A DNA stretch of 64,000 nt from Akkermansiaceae bacterium. Lineage in GTDB: Bacteria > Verrucomicrobiota > Verrucomicrobiia > Verrucomicrobiales > Akkermansiaceae. Shown here piece by piece: positions 7,990 through 17,275 of this stretch. The DNA lies in assembly GCA_029253285.1 (NCBI GenBank), contig JAQWZU010000206.1:1-64000 (forward strand). Reading direction: 5' to 3'. The translations under genes were made by a program, and so were the position numbers. Within the stretch, counting starts at the first letter, position 1, and every line of letters begins with the position of its first letter. The notes beneath the pieces are model-generated. The model saw only the letters and a list, made by a program, of their open reading frames with translations. It searched no databases and was not told where the DNA came from.

Positions 7990-9975
7990 ATGAGTTCTTC
8001 CTCCATCGAGGCCCATATCGCCCTGATCGGAAATCCCAATTCCGGAAAAACCACCCTTTTTAACGCCCTCACCGGGCAAAATCAAAAGGTTGGCAATTAC
8101 GCAGGAGCAACCGTCTCCCGAAAATCCGGCCAGTTTTTCACCCCGCACGGACACCAGTTCGAAGTCATCGATCTTCCCGGCTGCTATTCTCTCAGCCCAA
8201 ATTCCCCGGACGAAGAAGTCACCCGCGATTTCCTCCTCGGTGATCAGGAGGGCGAAACCCCACCCGATCTCATCCTCTGCGTCCTCGATGCCACCCAACT
8301 CGAACGCCACCTTCAACTTCTCCTTCAGGTCATCGATCTCGGCTACTCCGTCGTCGTTGCCCTCAACAAAATCGATAGCGCCGAAGCCCAGGGCCTCCGC
8401 ATCGACCCCACTTCGCTGAGCGAAGACTTCGCTGTTCCTTTCGTCCCGCTCAGTGCGCTCAACGAACGCGGCATCGTCCAACTCAAACAAGCTCTCCGCT
8501 TCCCCTTCCCATCCGCTCCCGGTCGCCTTTGGAAAGGCCCCGCCGAGTTGGAAGAATCCATCGAGCTCTCCACCAAGGTTGCCGAAGAGGAAGGACTGCC
8601 TAAACCAGAGGCCCACGGCATCCAGCGAATCGCCTGCCCTGAAGATGCCGACACCGAAGCCGAACAATTCATCGTCAAGACGCGCACCGAATTCATCCAA
8701 CGCGCCGTCGAAGCCGGACTGCAACGCCCCGACGGCTCCGCCCAGGATTTCACTGACAAAATCGACGCCCACGCCCTTCATCCCATCAAAGGCTGGTTCC
8801 TATTCTCCGGCATCATGTTTGCGGTCTTTTGGACTATCTTCGAATTCGCCTCCATCCCGATGGACTGGATCGACGGAGCATTCGGCTCGCTTGGCGAATG
8901 GGTCACCAGCAAGATGAACGAAGGCGATTTCCAAAGCCTCATTGTCGATGGCGTCATCGCCGGAGTTGGCGGCGTCCTCATCTTCCTCCCACAAATCGTT
9001 CTTCTCTTTCTCTTTATCAGCCTGCTCGAAAGCAGCGGCTACATGGCCCGCGCAGCCTACCTCATGGATCGTGTCATGAGCAGAGTAGGGCTCTCCGGAA
9101 AATCCTTCCTCCCACTCCTCTCCGGATACGCCTGTGCCATCCCCGGCGTCATGGCTACCCGCACCATCTCCAACGCCAAGGAACGGCTTACTACCATCCT
9201 CATCCTTCCCTGGACCTCCTGTTCGGCCCGCCTTCCGGTCTACGTCATGTTAATCCCGTTCCTCGTCACCGGCAGCCTTTCTCAAACCGCCATCATGTTC
9301 GGCATTTACGCCGTCGGCACCATCACCGCACTCCTTGCCGCCAAGTTCCTCAAACCCCGCCTCGGCGCCACCGAACCACCGCAATTCCTCCTCGAACTTC
9401 CCCCTTATCAAAAACCCCAGTGGCGTCATGTATTCCATCAGGTCAGGGAGCGCGCCTTCTCCTTCGTTAAGAAAGCCGGAACGCTCATTCTCGGCATCAG
9501 TATCCTCCTCTGGTTTCTCGGCACCTATCCCAAGAGCGATTCCGATGACCCTGTGGTCCAACAGGAAAACTCCGCCATGGGCCGCGCGGGGAAACTCATC
9601 GAGCCCATTGTCTCTCCCCTCGGCTGGGACGCCCGCATGGGAACCGCCATGCTCACCTCCTTCGCCGCCCGCGAAGTCTTCGTCAGCAGCCTCGCCGTAT
9701 CCTACTCAGCCGACAGCGATGAACCCGAATCGGTCCGCGAAACCGTCACCAATGCCAAACGACCCGACGGCTCACCTCTCTTCACTCCTCTGGTCGCTCT
9801 CTCGCTCCTCGCCTTCTTCATCTACGCCCTCCAGTGCCTGCCCACCACCGCCGTAGTCAAACGTGAAACCGGTTCGTGGAAATGGGCCCTTGGCCAACTC
9901 GGAGGCATGACGGCCTTCGCCTACCTCGCCGCCCTGGCCGTCTACCAAATCGGCAAACTCATCGGCTATTCATAA
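7990..9975 (+). CDS. feoB: Ferrous iron transporter FeoB
   Basis: 661 residues. The N-terminal G domain has the P-loop GNPNSGKTTLFNALTG (about 14-29), the YAGATV switch (G2), DLPGCYSL (G3) and NKID (G4). A cytoplasmic linker follows (about 165-255). The membrane domain (about 260-660) has the conserved Gate pattern, GYMARAAYLMDR and GYACAIPG in the first half and SFAAREVF in the second. FeoB imports Fe(II) across the inner membrane under GTPase control. feoA lies immediately upstream. The next small gene starts inside its stop codon (TAATG). Confidence 0.97.
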   Translation: MSSSSIEAHIALIGNPNSGKTTLFNALTGQNQKVGNYAGATVSRKSGQFFTPHGHQFEVIDLPGCYSLSPNSPDEEVTRDFLLGDQEGETPPDLILCVLDATQLERHLQLLLQVIDLGYSVVVALNKIDSAEAQGLRIDPTSLSEDFAVPFVPLSALNERGIVQLKQALRFPFPSAPGRLWKGPAELEESIELSTKVAEEEGLPKPEAHGIQRIACPEDADTEAEQFIVKTRTEFIQRAVEAGLQRPDGSAQDFTDKIDAHALHPIKGWFLFSGIMFAVFWTIFEFASIPMDWIDGAFGSLGEWVTSKMNEGDFQSLIVDGVIAGVGGVLIFLPQIVLLFLFISLLESSGYMARAAYLMDRVMSRVGLSGKSFLPLLSGYACAIPGVMATRTISNAKERLTTILILPWTSCSARLPVYVMLIPFLVTGSLSQTAIMFGIYAVGTITALLAAKFLKPRLGATEPPQFLLELPPYQKPQWRHVFHQVRERAFSFVKKAGTLILGISILLWFLGTYPKSDSDDPVVQQENSAMGRAGKLIEPIVSPLGWDARMGTAMLTSFAAREVFVSSLAVSYSADSDEPESVRETVTNAKRPDGSPLFTPLVALSLLAFFIYALQCLPTTAVVKRETGSWKWALGQLGGMTAFAYLAALAVYQIGKLIGYS

Positions 9976-10091
9976 TGGATTGGCAAACTCCAGCAGCCCT
10001 CACAGTCGTGATCCTCACGATCATTCTTTTCCTCACGAAAAAGAAATCGTCCAAATCCTGTGGCAGCGATTGCAAGTGCCCTAAAAGATAG
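9975..10091 (+). CDS. FeoB-associated Cys-rich small membrane protein
   Basis: 38 residues, overlapping the feoB stop codon by one base. One transmembrane helix (about 6-24, TPAALTVVILTIILFL) is followed by a basic, cysteine-containing tail (KKKSSKSCGSDCKCPKR). This layout matches the small FeoB-associated Cys-rich membrane proteins found at the end of feo operons in many bacteria. Their role is not firmly known; the cysteines may bind iron. Position and translational coupling support it being a real gene. Confidence 0.8.
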   Translation: MDWQTPAALTVVILTIILFLTKKKSSKSCGSDCKCPKR

Positions 10092-10132
10092 CCTCTTGCG
10101 GATGAAGAAATCGGTGCTTTGTTCCCTCTCCG

Positions 10133-10705
10133 ATGAAAAGACTTTTCGCCTTCATCCTCCTCACTTCCTGCGCCATCAACGCCCAGGAGCCGGTGACTCC
10201 CTCCTACAGCTCTGAAGCCCCTCTTCCCAAAGGCTGGCCCCAACCCGGTCCCTACAATCAGGTTGCCGAAAAATCATATCCAAAATACCGTGCCGCCATC
10301 ACCAAGGGTGGAGGCAACACCATGTCCTTCTGGCGCCTCTTCGGGCATATCAAAAAGAAAGACATCCCCATGACTGCTCCCGTCGAAATGGCCCTGGAAG
10401 AAAACGACGATAAGATGAAGCGCGCCTCCATGGCCTTCCTTTACCAAAATACTGAAGTCGGAACCACCGGAGCTGATGGCAGCAAAATCGCCGTCGAAGA
10501 TATCAAGCCTGAAAAAGTCCTAAGCTACGCCTGGATGGGCGACGATAACGACACCAACATGGAGAAAGCCAAAGCTGCTCTCGAAGCATCGCTCAAAGAA
10601 AAGAAGCTCGCTCCAAAATCCTTCCGCCTCCTCGGATACAACGGTCCGGGAACGCCGAAGACAAAACGCACCTACGAGCTCCAAGCGATTCTCGAAAGCA
10701 GGTAA
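10133..10705 (+). CDS. SOUL-family heme-binding protein, secreted
   Basis: 190 residues with an N-terminal signal peptide (MKRLFAFILLTSCAINAQ). The mature protein follows the SOUL/HBP pattern: YPKYRAAI, MSFWRLFGHIKKKDIPMTAPVEM (the conserved IxMTxPV element), MAFLYQNTEV and a C-terminal LLGYNGPGTPKTKRTYEL. SOUL proteins bind heme or related tetrapyrroles. It starts 41 nt after the feo small gene in the same direction, so co-expression with iron uptake is plausible. A lipobox reading (LLTSC) is also possible, in which case it would be a lipoprotein. Confidence 0.85.
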   Translation: MKRLFAFILLTSCAINAQEPVTPSYSSEAPLPKGWPQPGPYNQVAEKSYPKYRAAITKGGGNTMSFWRLFGHIKKKDIPMTAPVEMALEENDDKMKRASMAFLYQNTEVGTTGADGSKIAVEDIKPEKVLSYAWMGDDNDTNMEKAKAALEASLKEKKLAPKSFRLLGYNGPGTPKTKRTYELQAILESR

Positions 10706-11112
10706 GCTTCCTCATTCCACCTTCTCGGCCAATCGATCCAAGGACGGAAAATCTCATTGGACGCCACGACGAGTAGATCATTGTGGCATCCTCCGTTTAT
10801 CGAGGAGAACTCCTTTCCCACAAAAGGCAAAAGTTCAAACAAGCTCTCGCTATACCCGTGCGGAATCGCCTAATTAACCGATCCATGCACGATCAAAAAA
10901 GGCTCCTTCATGCCCACGATTCGATCGAAATTCATCAAGCGATCCCCAGGGGAAATCGGAACTCCCGTCACCGTGCGATAGGTCGACTCAAAAGGTGAAA
11001 TCAACACCATTCCCACATACTCTTTCTTCGAAGCCAACCAACAAGCCCAACCACCCTCCACTGATTCACCCACCAAAACGAGCGCTGCGACAGAACGCTG
11101 CTGGCAAACAAA
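10672..11112 (-). pseudogene. Alpha/beta-hydrolase pseudogene (5'-truncated, in-frame stop)
   Basis: Reading the minus strand from 11112, one frame of 147 codons carries hydrolase motifs in order. They are AALVLVGES followed by GGWA (nucleophile elbow), VLISPFES, PFLIVHGS, then a TAG at 10870-10872, then AIPHGYSESLFELLPF and SINGGCHNDL (catalytic His). The codon expected to encode the catalytic Asp after HG reads Asn, right before the TAG. A TGA at 11113-11115 closes the 5' side, so the N-terminal half is missing. The remnant overlaps the end of the SOUL gene on the opposite strand. It fits a decayed BEM46-like or dienelactone-hydrolase-like protein. Confidence 0.75.
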
Positions 11113-11229
11113 TCAAAGTTGAACAAAACCATCTTTTTCTCACGTTCCGTATGATGGAATCTCTCCCAAATTCTCGTTCAAGCAAAACTTGAATTTCTCG
11201 CAAACCCACCCCAAGCTCCCCCCTTTCCC

Positions 11230-12150
11230 ATGAATCTCCTTTCCATCGAACAATCCAGCGCACAGCAGATCGACTATCTTCTCGACCTCGCCGCGGATCT
11301 CAAAGCAACCCGGGGGGCGCATAAATCCAAGCCTCTCGCCGGACAAACTTGGGCCATCATTTTCACCAAAGCCTCCACCCGCACGCGGGTCTCATTTGAA
11401 GTCGGCATTCGCGAACTCGGAGGCAGTGTCATGTTCCTCTCCAAGAATGACATTCAACTCGGACGCGGCGAACCGATCAAAGATACCGCACGCGTCCTGG
11501 GAAGTATGGTGCACGGAGCCGTCATCCGGACCTATGACCAACAGGACGTCGTCGACTTCGCCCAATTCTCCGGCATTCCCACCATCAATGCCCTTACCGA
11601 CGAAGAGCACCCCTGCCAGATCCTCGCCGACCTTCTCACCATCCGTGAAAAACTCGGTGGCTGGAATGACAAGAAAATCGTCTTCATCGGCGACGGAGAC
11701 AACAACATGTCTCGCTCCTGGATGTGGGCTGCCAAGTATCTCGAATTCGAATTGGCCGTCGCCGCGCCTGAATCCTGTCTCCCGTCCGAAGACTACATGA
11801 CGCACCTCAACGCGCCCAACGTCACTCTCACCACTGATCCGGTCGAAGCAGCCAAAGACGCTCACGTCATCAACACCGACGTCTGGCTCTCCATGGGACA
11901 GGAAGGCCAGACCGCAAAAGAAGCGCTCTTCGGCTCCTACCAGGTCAACGCCGAACTCCTCACTCATTGTGCCGACGATCACATCGTCCTCCACTGCCTT
12001 CCTGCCTACCGAGAGAAAGAAATCACCGAGGAGATTCTTGAGCTCCACGCCGACACCATCTTCCAGCAGGCCGAGAACCGCCTCCACGCCCAGAAGGCCG
12101 TCCTCGCTCGAATCGACCCCATCGATTCCCTCTTGCACACCAACCCATGA
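11230..12150 (+). CDS. argF: Ornithine carbamoyltransferase
   Basis: 306 residues. It joins carbamoyl phosphate and ornithine to citrulline in arginine synthesis. The carbamoyl-phosphate loop STRTR is at 49-53, HPCQ is at about residue 125, and the ornithine-side motif HCLPAYR is near 256. The segment DVWLSMGQE fits the OTCase family rather than aspartate carbamoyltransferase. The next gene (GtrA) overlaps its stop codon by 4 nt (ATGA). No other arg genes lie nearby. Confidence 0.95.
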   Translation: MNLLSIEQSSAQQIDYLLDLAADLKATRGAHKSKPLAGQTWAIIFTKASTRTRVSFEVGIRELGGSVMFLSKNDIQLGRGEPIKDTARVLGSMVHGAVIRTYDQQDVVDFAQFSGIPTINALTDEEHPCQILADLLTIREKLGGWNDKKIVFIGDGDNNMSRSWMWAAKYLEFELAVAAPESCLPSEDYMTHLNAPNVTLTTDPVEAAKDAHVINTDVWLSMGQEGQTAKEALFGSYQVNAELLTHCADDHIVLHCLPAYREKEITEEILELHADTIFQQAENRLHAQKAVLARIDPIDSLLHTNP

Positions 12151-12644
12151 TCGCCCGCCTGATCGGCGAAGCCTGGTCCCACTTCCGGGAACACGGCTTC
12201 AAGAAGACTCTCCTCAGCCGCGACACGCCCTTCCTGATTCAGTTCGGAAAATACGGCGTTTGCGGTGTCCTCTCAGTCGTTGTATTCATGGCCGTCGCAA
12301 AAACTGGCGAGCATTTCTATCCAGAACAATTCTCCCTAGACCTCTCCGAGGGACAACGTGCAAAGAACCTCTTCGTTCTCCATCTCTTCGCGTTCCTTCC
12401 CTCCAACCTCACCGCCTACGCCCTCAACCGCTGGCTCGTGTTCACCCCCGGACGTCATAGCAACCGCAAAGAACTCTCCCTCTTCACCCTGATCTCTTTC
12501 ATCAGCTTCGCCATCGGCGAACTCATCCCCGTTTGGCTCGTCAATTCCTTCAACGTCCCAAACAACGTGGCCCACCTCTCCTTCGTCATTTCCTCGGCAA
12601 TGGTGAACTTCGTCTGCCGGAAATTTCTCGTCTTCGAGAAATAG
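12147..12644 (+). CDS. GtrA-like membrane protein
   Basis: 165 residues with four predicted membrane segments (about 38-55, 74-96, 108-128, 138-158). The GtrA pattern QFGKYGVCGVLSVVV, followed by NLTAYALNRWLVF and a C-terminal VNFVCRKFLVF, is clear. GtrA proteins are thought to take part in flipping or handing over undecaprenyl-linked sugars used by GT-C enzymes. The downstream GT2/GT-C pair at 15-17 kb could be a partner, which is inference. It is translationally coupled to argF, but no functional link is obvious. Confidence 0.85.
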   Translation: MIARLIGEAWSHFREHGFKKTLLSRDTPFLIQFGKYGVCGVLSVVVFMAVAKTGEHFYPEQFSLDLSEGQRAKNLFVLHLFAFLPSNLTAYALNRWLVFTPGRHSNRKELSLFTLISFISFAIGELIPVWLVNSFNVPNNVAHLSFVISSAMVNFVCRKFLVFEK

Positions 12645-12855
12645 TTATTTTTTTTCTCCGATAAAATCGCCCCCGGCGTTTCTTGTTAGGATGCCACGGG
12701 TCCGGAGGCCTCGTGCCCTCAATTCATCAACACCGATCTAAGCAATGAATACCACCATCCGCCACTTCAAGCTCCTGACCGCCATCAGCGGATTACAAAC
12801 TCCGCGAGCCGGAAAGGTTGAATTTTCGGGGAAATAACCCTATTTTCTCGCCCCC

Positions 12856-15006
12856 GTGGAAGCCAAGAACGTCAGAGACCGTCCCGGTCACTTCCTTTTA
12901 TGGGGAGGCGGAATCCTTGTGGCACTCCTCCCCTACCTCCTTCTCTTCGTCAAACCGGAGTGGCGGGCTTCGTGGATTCTCGATCCCGGACGCTTCGCGG
13001 ACAATCTCGCCATCGCGATGCGGCACGTCCTCATCGGCGCGACCTTGGGTGGCTGGTTGTGGTTTCTCATCAACCGAGTCAATCCAATCTCGACGCTGCG
13101 CTCCTGGTGGAAAACGCCCAATCCCTTCAACTGGGTTTGGTTTGCTCTCAGCCTGACCATTTATTCGCTGCACAACATTCTCGTCCTGATGAATCTCCCC
13201 CTCGGCACCGGGGAATTTGTTTCCGCTGCCGCCGGACGCATCCTCACCGCACTCATCGTACTTTCCTTAATCTGGATCGGCGCGCGCATTGCCAGCCTCT
13301 CGGCACCACGCAAGCTTCGCATGCTCCCCTGGGTCATCCCCGCCCTCATCCCGGGCTTTCTCGGAGCCGACGCCCTCGCCATCATCTTTTGGAAAAATTC
13401 CCTGCGCTTCGTCATTAATAAGATCGACGAAGACGGCCCCATCGACATCGCCCGTCAACTCGCCGCCGGGGGCATTCATCATTCGCCCGCGGTCGTGATC
13501 ACCGCGCTCCTCATTTTCGGAGCCGTTCTCTGTGGACTTTGTTACGCCAGCTTCCGTCTCTCGAAAAAGACCTATCCCAAGATGGGCTACAAGCCCGCCT
13601 ATATTTTCTTCACCCTCGGCCTGACTTGGGGAGGCATCGCCGCGGAGAAGGCCTCCGGCTTCGCCTGGAAGTCGCGCAAGGCTCTTCGGATGGAACACAA
13701 TTCCTACGAGATTCATCTCACTCCGATCAAACCGGAGCCCGGAGTCGTTTCCTATCGTGCGATCTGGAAGCAACCGGTCCGACCAGAAATCTCAACCCAC
13801 GCCACTTCGCAGCCGGACATTTTCTTTTTCATGCTCGAGTCCGTCCGTGCCGATGCCATCTCAGAAACGCACGCGCCTTTCCTGACGAAATTTCGCGATC
13901 AGGAATGTCAGCAACTTGGCCAAACCTGGGCCGGCTCCAACGCGACCCACCTCTCCTGGTTCTCCGTCTTCAATGGACAACTCCCGCCCTTCTGGGGGAA
14001 CGCCATGGAAACGATTCGCGACGGAAAAGACCTCCCCGCCTCTCCCTTCATCGAAATCCTCAAGAAGTCCAACTTCAATCTTGAGGCCCGCACCATCTGC
14101 GACCTGTCCTACCTCGGAATGGGCTCGACCAACTTTGGCTCGCCCCACGAACTGGGCGTTCTCAAAAGCGCACCAAACGGTTCTGATTTCGAAAATCTCC
14201 CCTACGCCGAACGGGAACGCCAGAACCTTGAAGAAACGATGGAGGCTCTCCGCGACGCACCTTCTAGCGGCAACTTCCATCTTCTCGCCTACGACACTCC
14301 GCACTTCGATTACTCATGGCACGATGCCTTCACCCCGCCATACAGCGACTACGAACCATCGGGCGGCTTCCACGCTTATCCGACTCATGAGGATATTGAA
14401 CGCGTCCGCCGTCGTTACTTCAACGCCATCGCTTGGACCGATCACGAGATCTCTCGCTTCGTCGACTTCCTAAAAGAGGAGGGTCGCTATGACGATGCCA
14501 TCATCATTGTCACCGGCGACCACGGCGAAGAATTTCAGGAAAACGGATCGTGGTTCCATTGTTCATCGGTCGAGCCCGAACAAACCGCCGTTCCTCTCAT
14601 GATCAAGTGGCCCAAAGGCACCGAAGCTCCCGACCAAATCAGCGCCTCCCACCTCGACGTCCTTCCATCGCTCCTCGACTACCTCGGCTGCCCCGAATCC
14701 ACCTTCTCTTCACTCCCTGGACATTCCCTTCTCAAAGCCCGCGACGAGGAAGCTACGCAGATCAACATCACCTCCTACTGCGGCATCATGGGTATCGCCA
14801 TGGCCTGGCATCGCGGCGACTACACCGCGACCTTCCGCTGGGACAACCCCTGGGCCACCCAACTCCCCGACACCATTTCCCTCGACGATATCACCGGATC
14901 TGATGGCTCCCTCAATCTCGAGACTCCCGAGCAATGGGATCAGGCACTCAAGAAGCATTTCCCCGACGCCGCCGAACGCTACTTCTCGAAGTTTGAGAAA
15001 AAGTAG
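12856..15006 (+). CDS. Membrane phosphoglycerol-transferase / LTA-synthase-like protein of the sulfatase fold
   Basis: 716 residues with a GTG start. Five or so N-terminal membrane segments (about 13-230) precede an extracytoplasmic alkaline-phosphatase/sulfatase-fold domain (about 320-700). Visible catalytic-site elements are DIFFFMLESVRADAIS, the nucleophile-region NATHLSWFSVF (Thr near residue 361), and IIIVTGDHGEEFQENGSW near 555. Relatives transfer phosphoglycerol or phosphoethanolamine to envelope polymers or lipid A. The exact substrate is unknown. It converges with the membrane-protein gene at 15011-16471, leaving only 4 nt between stops. Confidence 0.75.
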   Translation: MEAKNVRDRPGHFLLWGGGILVALLPYLLLFVKPEWRASWILDPGRFADNLAIAMRHVLIGATLGGWLWFLINRVNPISTLRSWWKTPNPFNWVWFALSLTIYSLHNILVLMNLPLGTGEFVSAAAGRILTALIVLSLIWIGARIASLSAPRKLRMLPWVIPALIPGFLGADALAIIFWKNSLRFVINKIDEDGPIDIARQLAAGGIHHSPAVVITALLIFGAVLCGLCYASFRLSKKTYPKMGYKPAYIFFTLGLTWGGIAAEKASGFAWKSRKALRMEHNSYEIHLTPIKPEPGVVSYRAIWKQPVRPEISTHATSQPDIFFFMLESVRADAISETHAPFLTKFRDQECQQLGQTWAGSNATHLSWFSVFNGQLPPFWGNAMETIRDGKDLPASPFIEILKKSNFNLEARTICDLSYLGMGSTNFGSPHELGVLKSAPNGSDFENLPYAERERQNLEETMEALRDAPSSGNFHLLAYDTPHFDYSWHDAFTPPYSDYEPSGGFHAYPTHEDIERVRRRYFNAIAWTDHEISRFVDFLKEEGRYDDAIIIVTGDHGEEFQENGSWFHCSSVEPEQTAVPLMIKWPKGTEAPDQISASHLDVLPSLLDYLGCPESTFSSLPGHSLLKARDEEATQINITSYCGIMGIAMAWHRGDYTATFRWDNPWATQLPDTISLDDITGSDGSLNLETPEQWDQALKKHFPDAAERYFSKFEKK

Positions 15007-15010
15007 GTAG

Positions 15011-16471
15011 CTACTTCTTCCGGTAAATTCTCACCGATTTGTAGGCGAAGGTCTCGACTACTTCCCAGCCTGCTTTCTCGAGCCGCTCGGGAGTAAACCC
15101 AAAGTCATCCTGCACCGAGTAGTGCGCATCCCAAATTAGCAAGGTCCCCGAGCAAAGCTCCGGTGACTCTGGAGTATATCCGCCCCAGGCTTCCAGCTTT
15201 TTCACCCCGGTCTCGTAAAGCCAAAACGAAGCCGCCGCGTGATGGTTGAGCACCTCGGCCCCACCGGCATTTTTAATGACCCACTCGCTGGCCTCCCTCA
15301 CTCCCTCACCAAAGCGACTCTGCTTCATCGGCGGCGCAATTGGTTTCAAGCTGGCATTGAGAACGGGCAATCCCGGAATGTGATTATCAGAAACACCCCA
15401 TTGTTGCTGGGGCATCATCAGTCCGGTCACCACCACTACTGCCAGAGCCGCCGCAGCGGGCTTGATACCATACTTCTCCCACAACCCATTGAACCCCCGA
15501 AGCGCCACCAAGGCCACAAAGGGCGCCATTGGCATGATAAAGTGATAGTATCCTCCCGAAGCAAACAGCCCCTTCCAAAAGATCAAGCTATGCATGATCA
15601 AATACGCCGGGTAGGTCGCCCACAACCAGAGGCTCCAGTCGAGGTGACGCCACTTTTGAAAGGCTCCAAAAACCATCAACAAAACCACCGGGATTCCCGC
15701 GCCGGTTGCGAGGTGCTTCAAGTACAACCAAATCGGCCCCGAGCCATAATACTCTGTCGGCTTCGATTCAAAGAACATCATAAACGGCCACTCACCACGC
15801 ATCAATCCGGTCGCAACGTTCATCACAATCAAGGGCAGGAAGGTGCAGAAACCCAACCACGCCGCTCTCGGAAAAGCCTTCAAGGCCTCATTCCATTTCC
15901 CCTTCAGCAAATGCCGCGCGAATCCACCCGGCGCAAAAATAATCCAAAGCCCAAACAGAGCAGACAACGCGATTCCCTCATGCCGCACGAGGGGAAGATA
16001 TCCCCAGCACAAAGCGGCCCATGCCATCTTCTTACGCATCGCGAGAAAAACCCCGCCAACCCATACCACCATGAAGGGAGTCTGCGTCAGCACAGGATAG
16101 CTCAGCTCCGGAAACCACCACTGGAATCCCATTAAGAGCGGCAGGATTGACAAGCCAACCATGCCAAGGCGCTTTCCTTCGCGACCCGTCAGCCACATTG
16201 CAAAGCCCGCCAGGGCCAGCGTCCAAAGCCGCGCCGCCGTGAGACCAAAGTAAGCCGGGATGAATTGCAAAATGTTCCGCCCCGGTCGGCTCCATGGATG
16301 CCAAAGCTCACGCGGATCACTCCAGACATCCTTCGAGATCATGTAATGGGCGATCTCGTCATCAAGAATCCACGCTTCGTTAAAGAGAGCCCGATAAAGA
16401 CTCCACGCCATGGCCACGCCCCAGCAGACCCAAAACCACTGGCCCAGTCCTCCCTTTGTGCGATCACTCAT
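15011..16471 (-). CDS. Multi-spanning GT-C-like glycosyltransferase
   Basis: 486 residues with about ten hydrophobic segments. Just after the first helix is ILDDEIAHYMISKD, an acidic pair in the first periplasmic loop, as in ArnT/PMT-type enzymes that use polyprenyl-phosphate sugars. The C-terminal 120 residues are periplasmic and soluble. The upstream DPM1-like GT2 overlaps it by 8 nt, and that enzyme class makes the lipid-linked sugar GT-C enzymes use. The pair therefore probably acts as one route. The acceptor is unknown. The family call rests on topology and the acidic motif only. Confidence 0.65.
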   Translation of the reverse strand: MSDRTKGGLGQWFWVCWGVAMAWSLYRALFNEAWILDDEIAHYMISKDVWSDPRELWHPWSRPGRNILQFIPAYFGLTAARLWTLALAGFAMWLTGREGKRLGMVGLSILPLLMGFQWWFPELSYPVLTQTPFMVVWVGGVFLAMRKKMAWAALCWGYLPLVRHEGIALSALFGLWIIFAPGGFARHLLKGKWNEALKAFPRAAWLGFCTFLPLIVMNVATGLMRGEWPFMMFFESKPTEYYGSGPIWLYLKHLATGAGIPVVLLMVFGAFQKWRHLDWSLWLWATYPAYLIMHSLIFWKGLFASGGYYHFIMPMAPFVALVALRGFNGLWEKYGIKPAAAALAVVVVTGLMMPQQQWGVSDNHIPGLPVLNASLKPIAPPMKQSRFGEGVREASEWVIKNAGGAEVLNHHAAASFWLYETGVKKLEAWGGYTPESPELCSGTLLIWDAHYSVQDDFGFTPERLEKAGWEVVETFAYKSVRIYRKK

Positions 16472-17210
16472 CGTCAGCGCTCTTCCATTCGGTCACGTTC
16501 CGATCCAGAATATTGTAACGAACGATGCACCAAATCGCGCGAAAGCCATCACGCAACCCGATCTTTTTCCCCTCGTCGTAACTCCGCGGATAATACGCTA
16601 CCGAAGTTTCCATCACGCGGAGTTTCATTTTGGCCAGCTTCGCGGTGACCTCGGGCTCGAAACCAAAACGATTTTCCTCAATCGGAATAGCCTGAATCAC
16701 TTCACGCCGAAATCCTTTGTAGCAAGTCTCCATGTCCGTGACGTGCAAATCGCTCATCATATTGGAGAGCAGCGTCAAAAAACGATTTCCCATGGTATGC
16801 CAGAATCGCAAGACCGCCCGGGTGTCCTTTTTCAAATACCGGGATCCATAAACAACATCGGCTTCATCATTCGCGATGGGCGCAATCACTTTTTGAAAAT
16901 CCACCGGATCATATTCCAGATCGGCATCTTGCACGATGACGTAGGGCTTGGTCGCTCCGGCGAAACCCGTCCGCAAAGCCGCTCCCTTCCCCTGGTTATG
17001 GGTGTGCTGAATAAAGCTTACACGCTCTTCCTTTTCTTCCCAGCCATGCGCAATGGCCGCGGTCTTGTCCGACGATCCATCGTCCACCAAAACCACCTCG
17101 CCCACCATTTCCTGCGCGAGGATCTTTTCGAGCACCTCACTTAGCGTTCCCGCTTCATTATACATCGGCACGACGACCGACAATTGGCCCGGGGAAACAG
17201 CTTCATTCAT
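16464..17210 (-). CDS. Family 2 glycosyltransferase, polyprenyl-phosphate sugar synthase type
   Basis: 248 residues, GT-A fold. SVVVPMYNEAGTL starts the domain, EVVLVDDGSSDKT carries the nucleotide-binding Asp residues, NQGKGAALRTGF follows, and IVQDADLEYDP holds the DxD-like metal site. The pattern is that of dolichyl/undecaprenyl-phosphate mannose or glucose synthases, without C-terminal membrane helices. It probably charges undecaprenyl phosphate for the GT-C-like protein encoded by the overlapping downstream gene. Confidence 0.88.
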   Translation of the reverse strand: MNEAVSPGQLSVVVPMYNEAGTLSEVLEKILAQEMVGEVVLVDDGSSDKTAAIAHGWEEKEERVSFIQHTHNQGKGAALRTGFAGATKPYVIVQDADLEYDPVDFQKVIAPIANDEADVVYGSRYLKKDTRAVLRFWHTMGNRFLTLLSNMMSDLHVTDMETCYKGFRREVIQAIPIEENRFGFEPEVTAKLAKMKLRVMETSVAYYPRSYDEGKKIGLRDGFRAIWCIVRYNILDRNVTEWKSADDE

Positions 17211-17275
17211 GTGGGGGATGAGTGAACCCTAATTCCCGCCCGCACTCAACCCCCATTCCTGGGAGAGCGATCTAA

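Noticed and set aside
12691-12716. GC-rich stem around GGTCCGGAGG resembling the SRP RNA tip
   Set aside because: Only the GGTCCGGA string is similar; the conserved asymmetric loop and GGAA tetraloop context of 4.5S RNA are missing.
12745-12837. 30-codon open frame (MNTTIRHFKLLTAISGLQ...) before the LTA-synthase-like gene
   Set aside because: Codon pattern is acceptable but it is too short, has no clear ribosome-binding site and matches nothing I know. It may be a leader peptide or chance.
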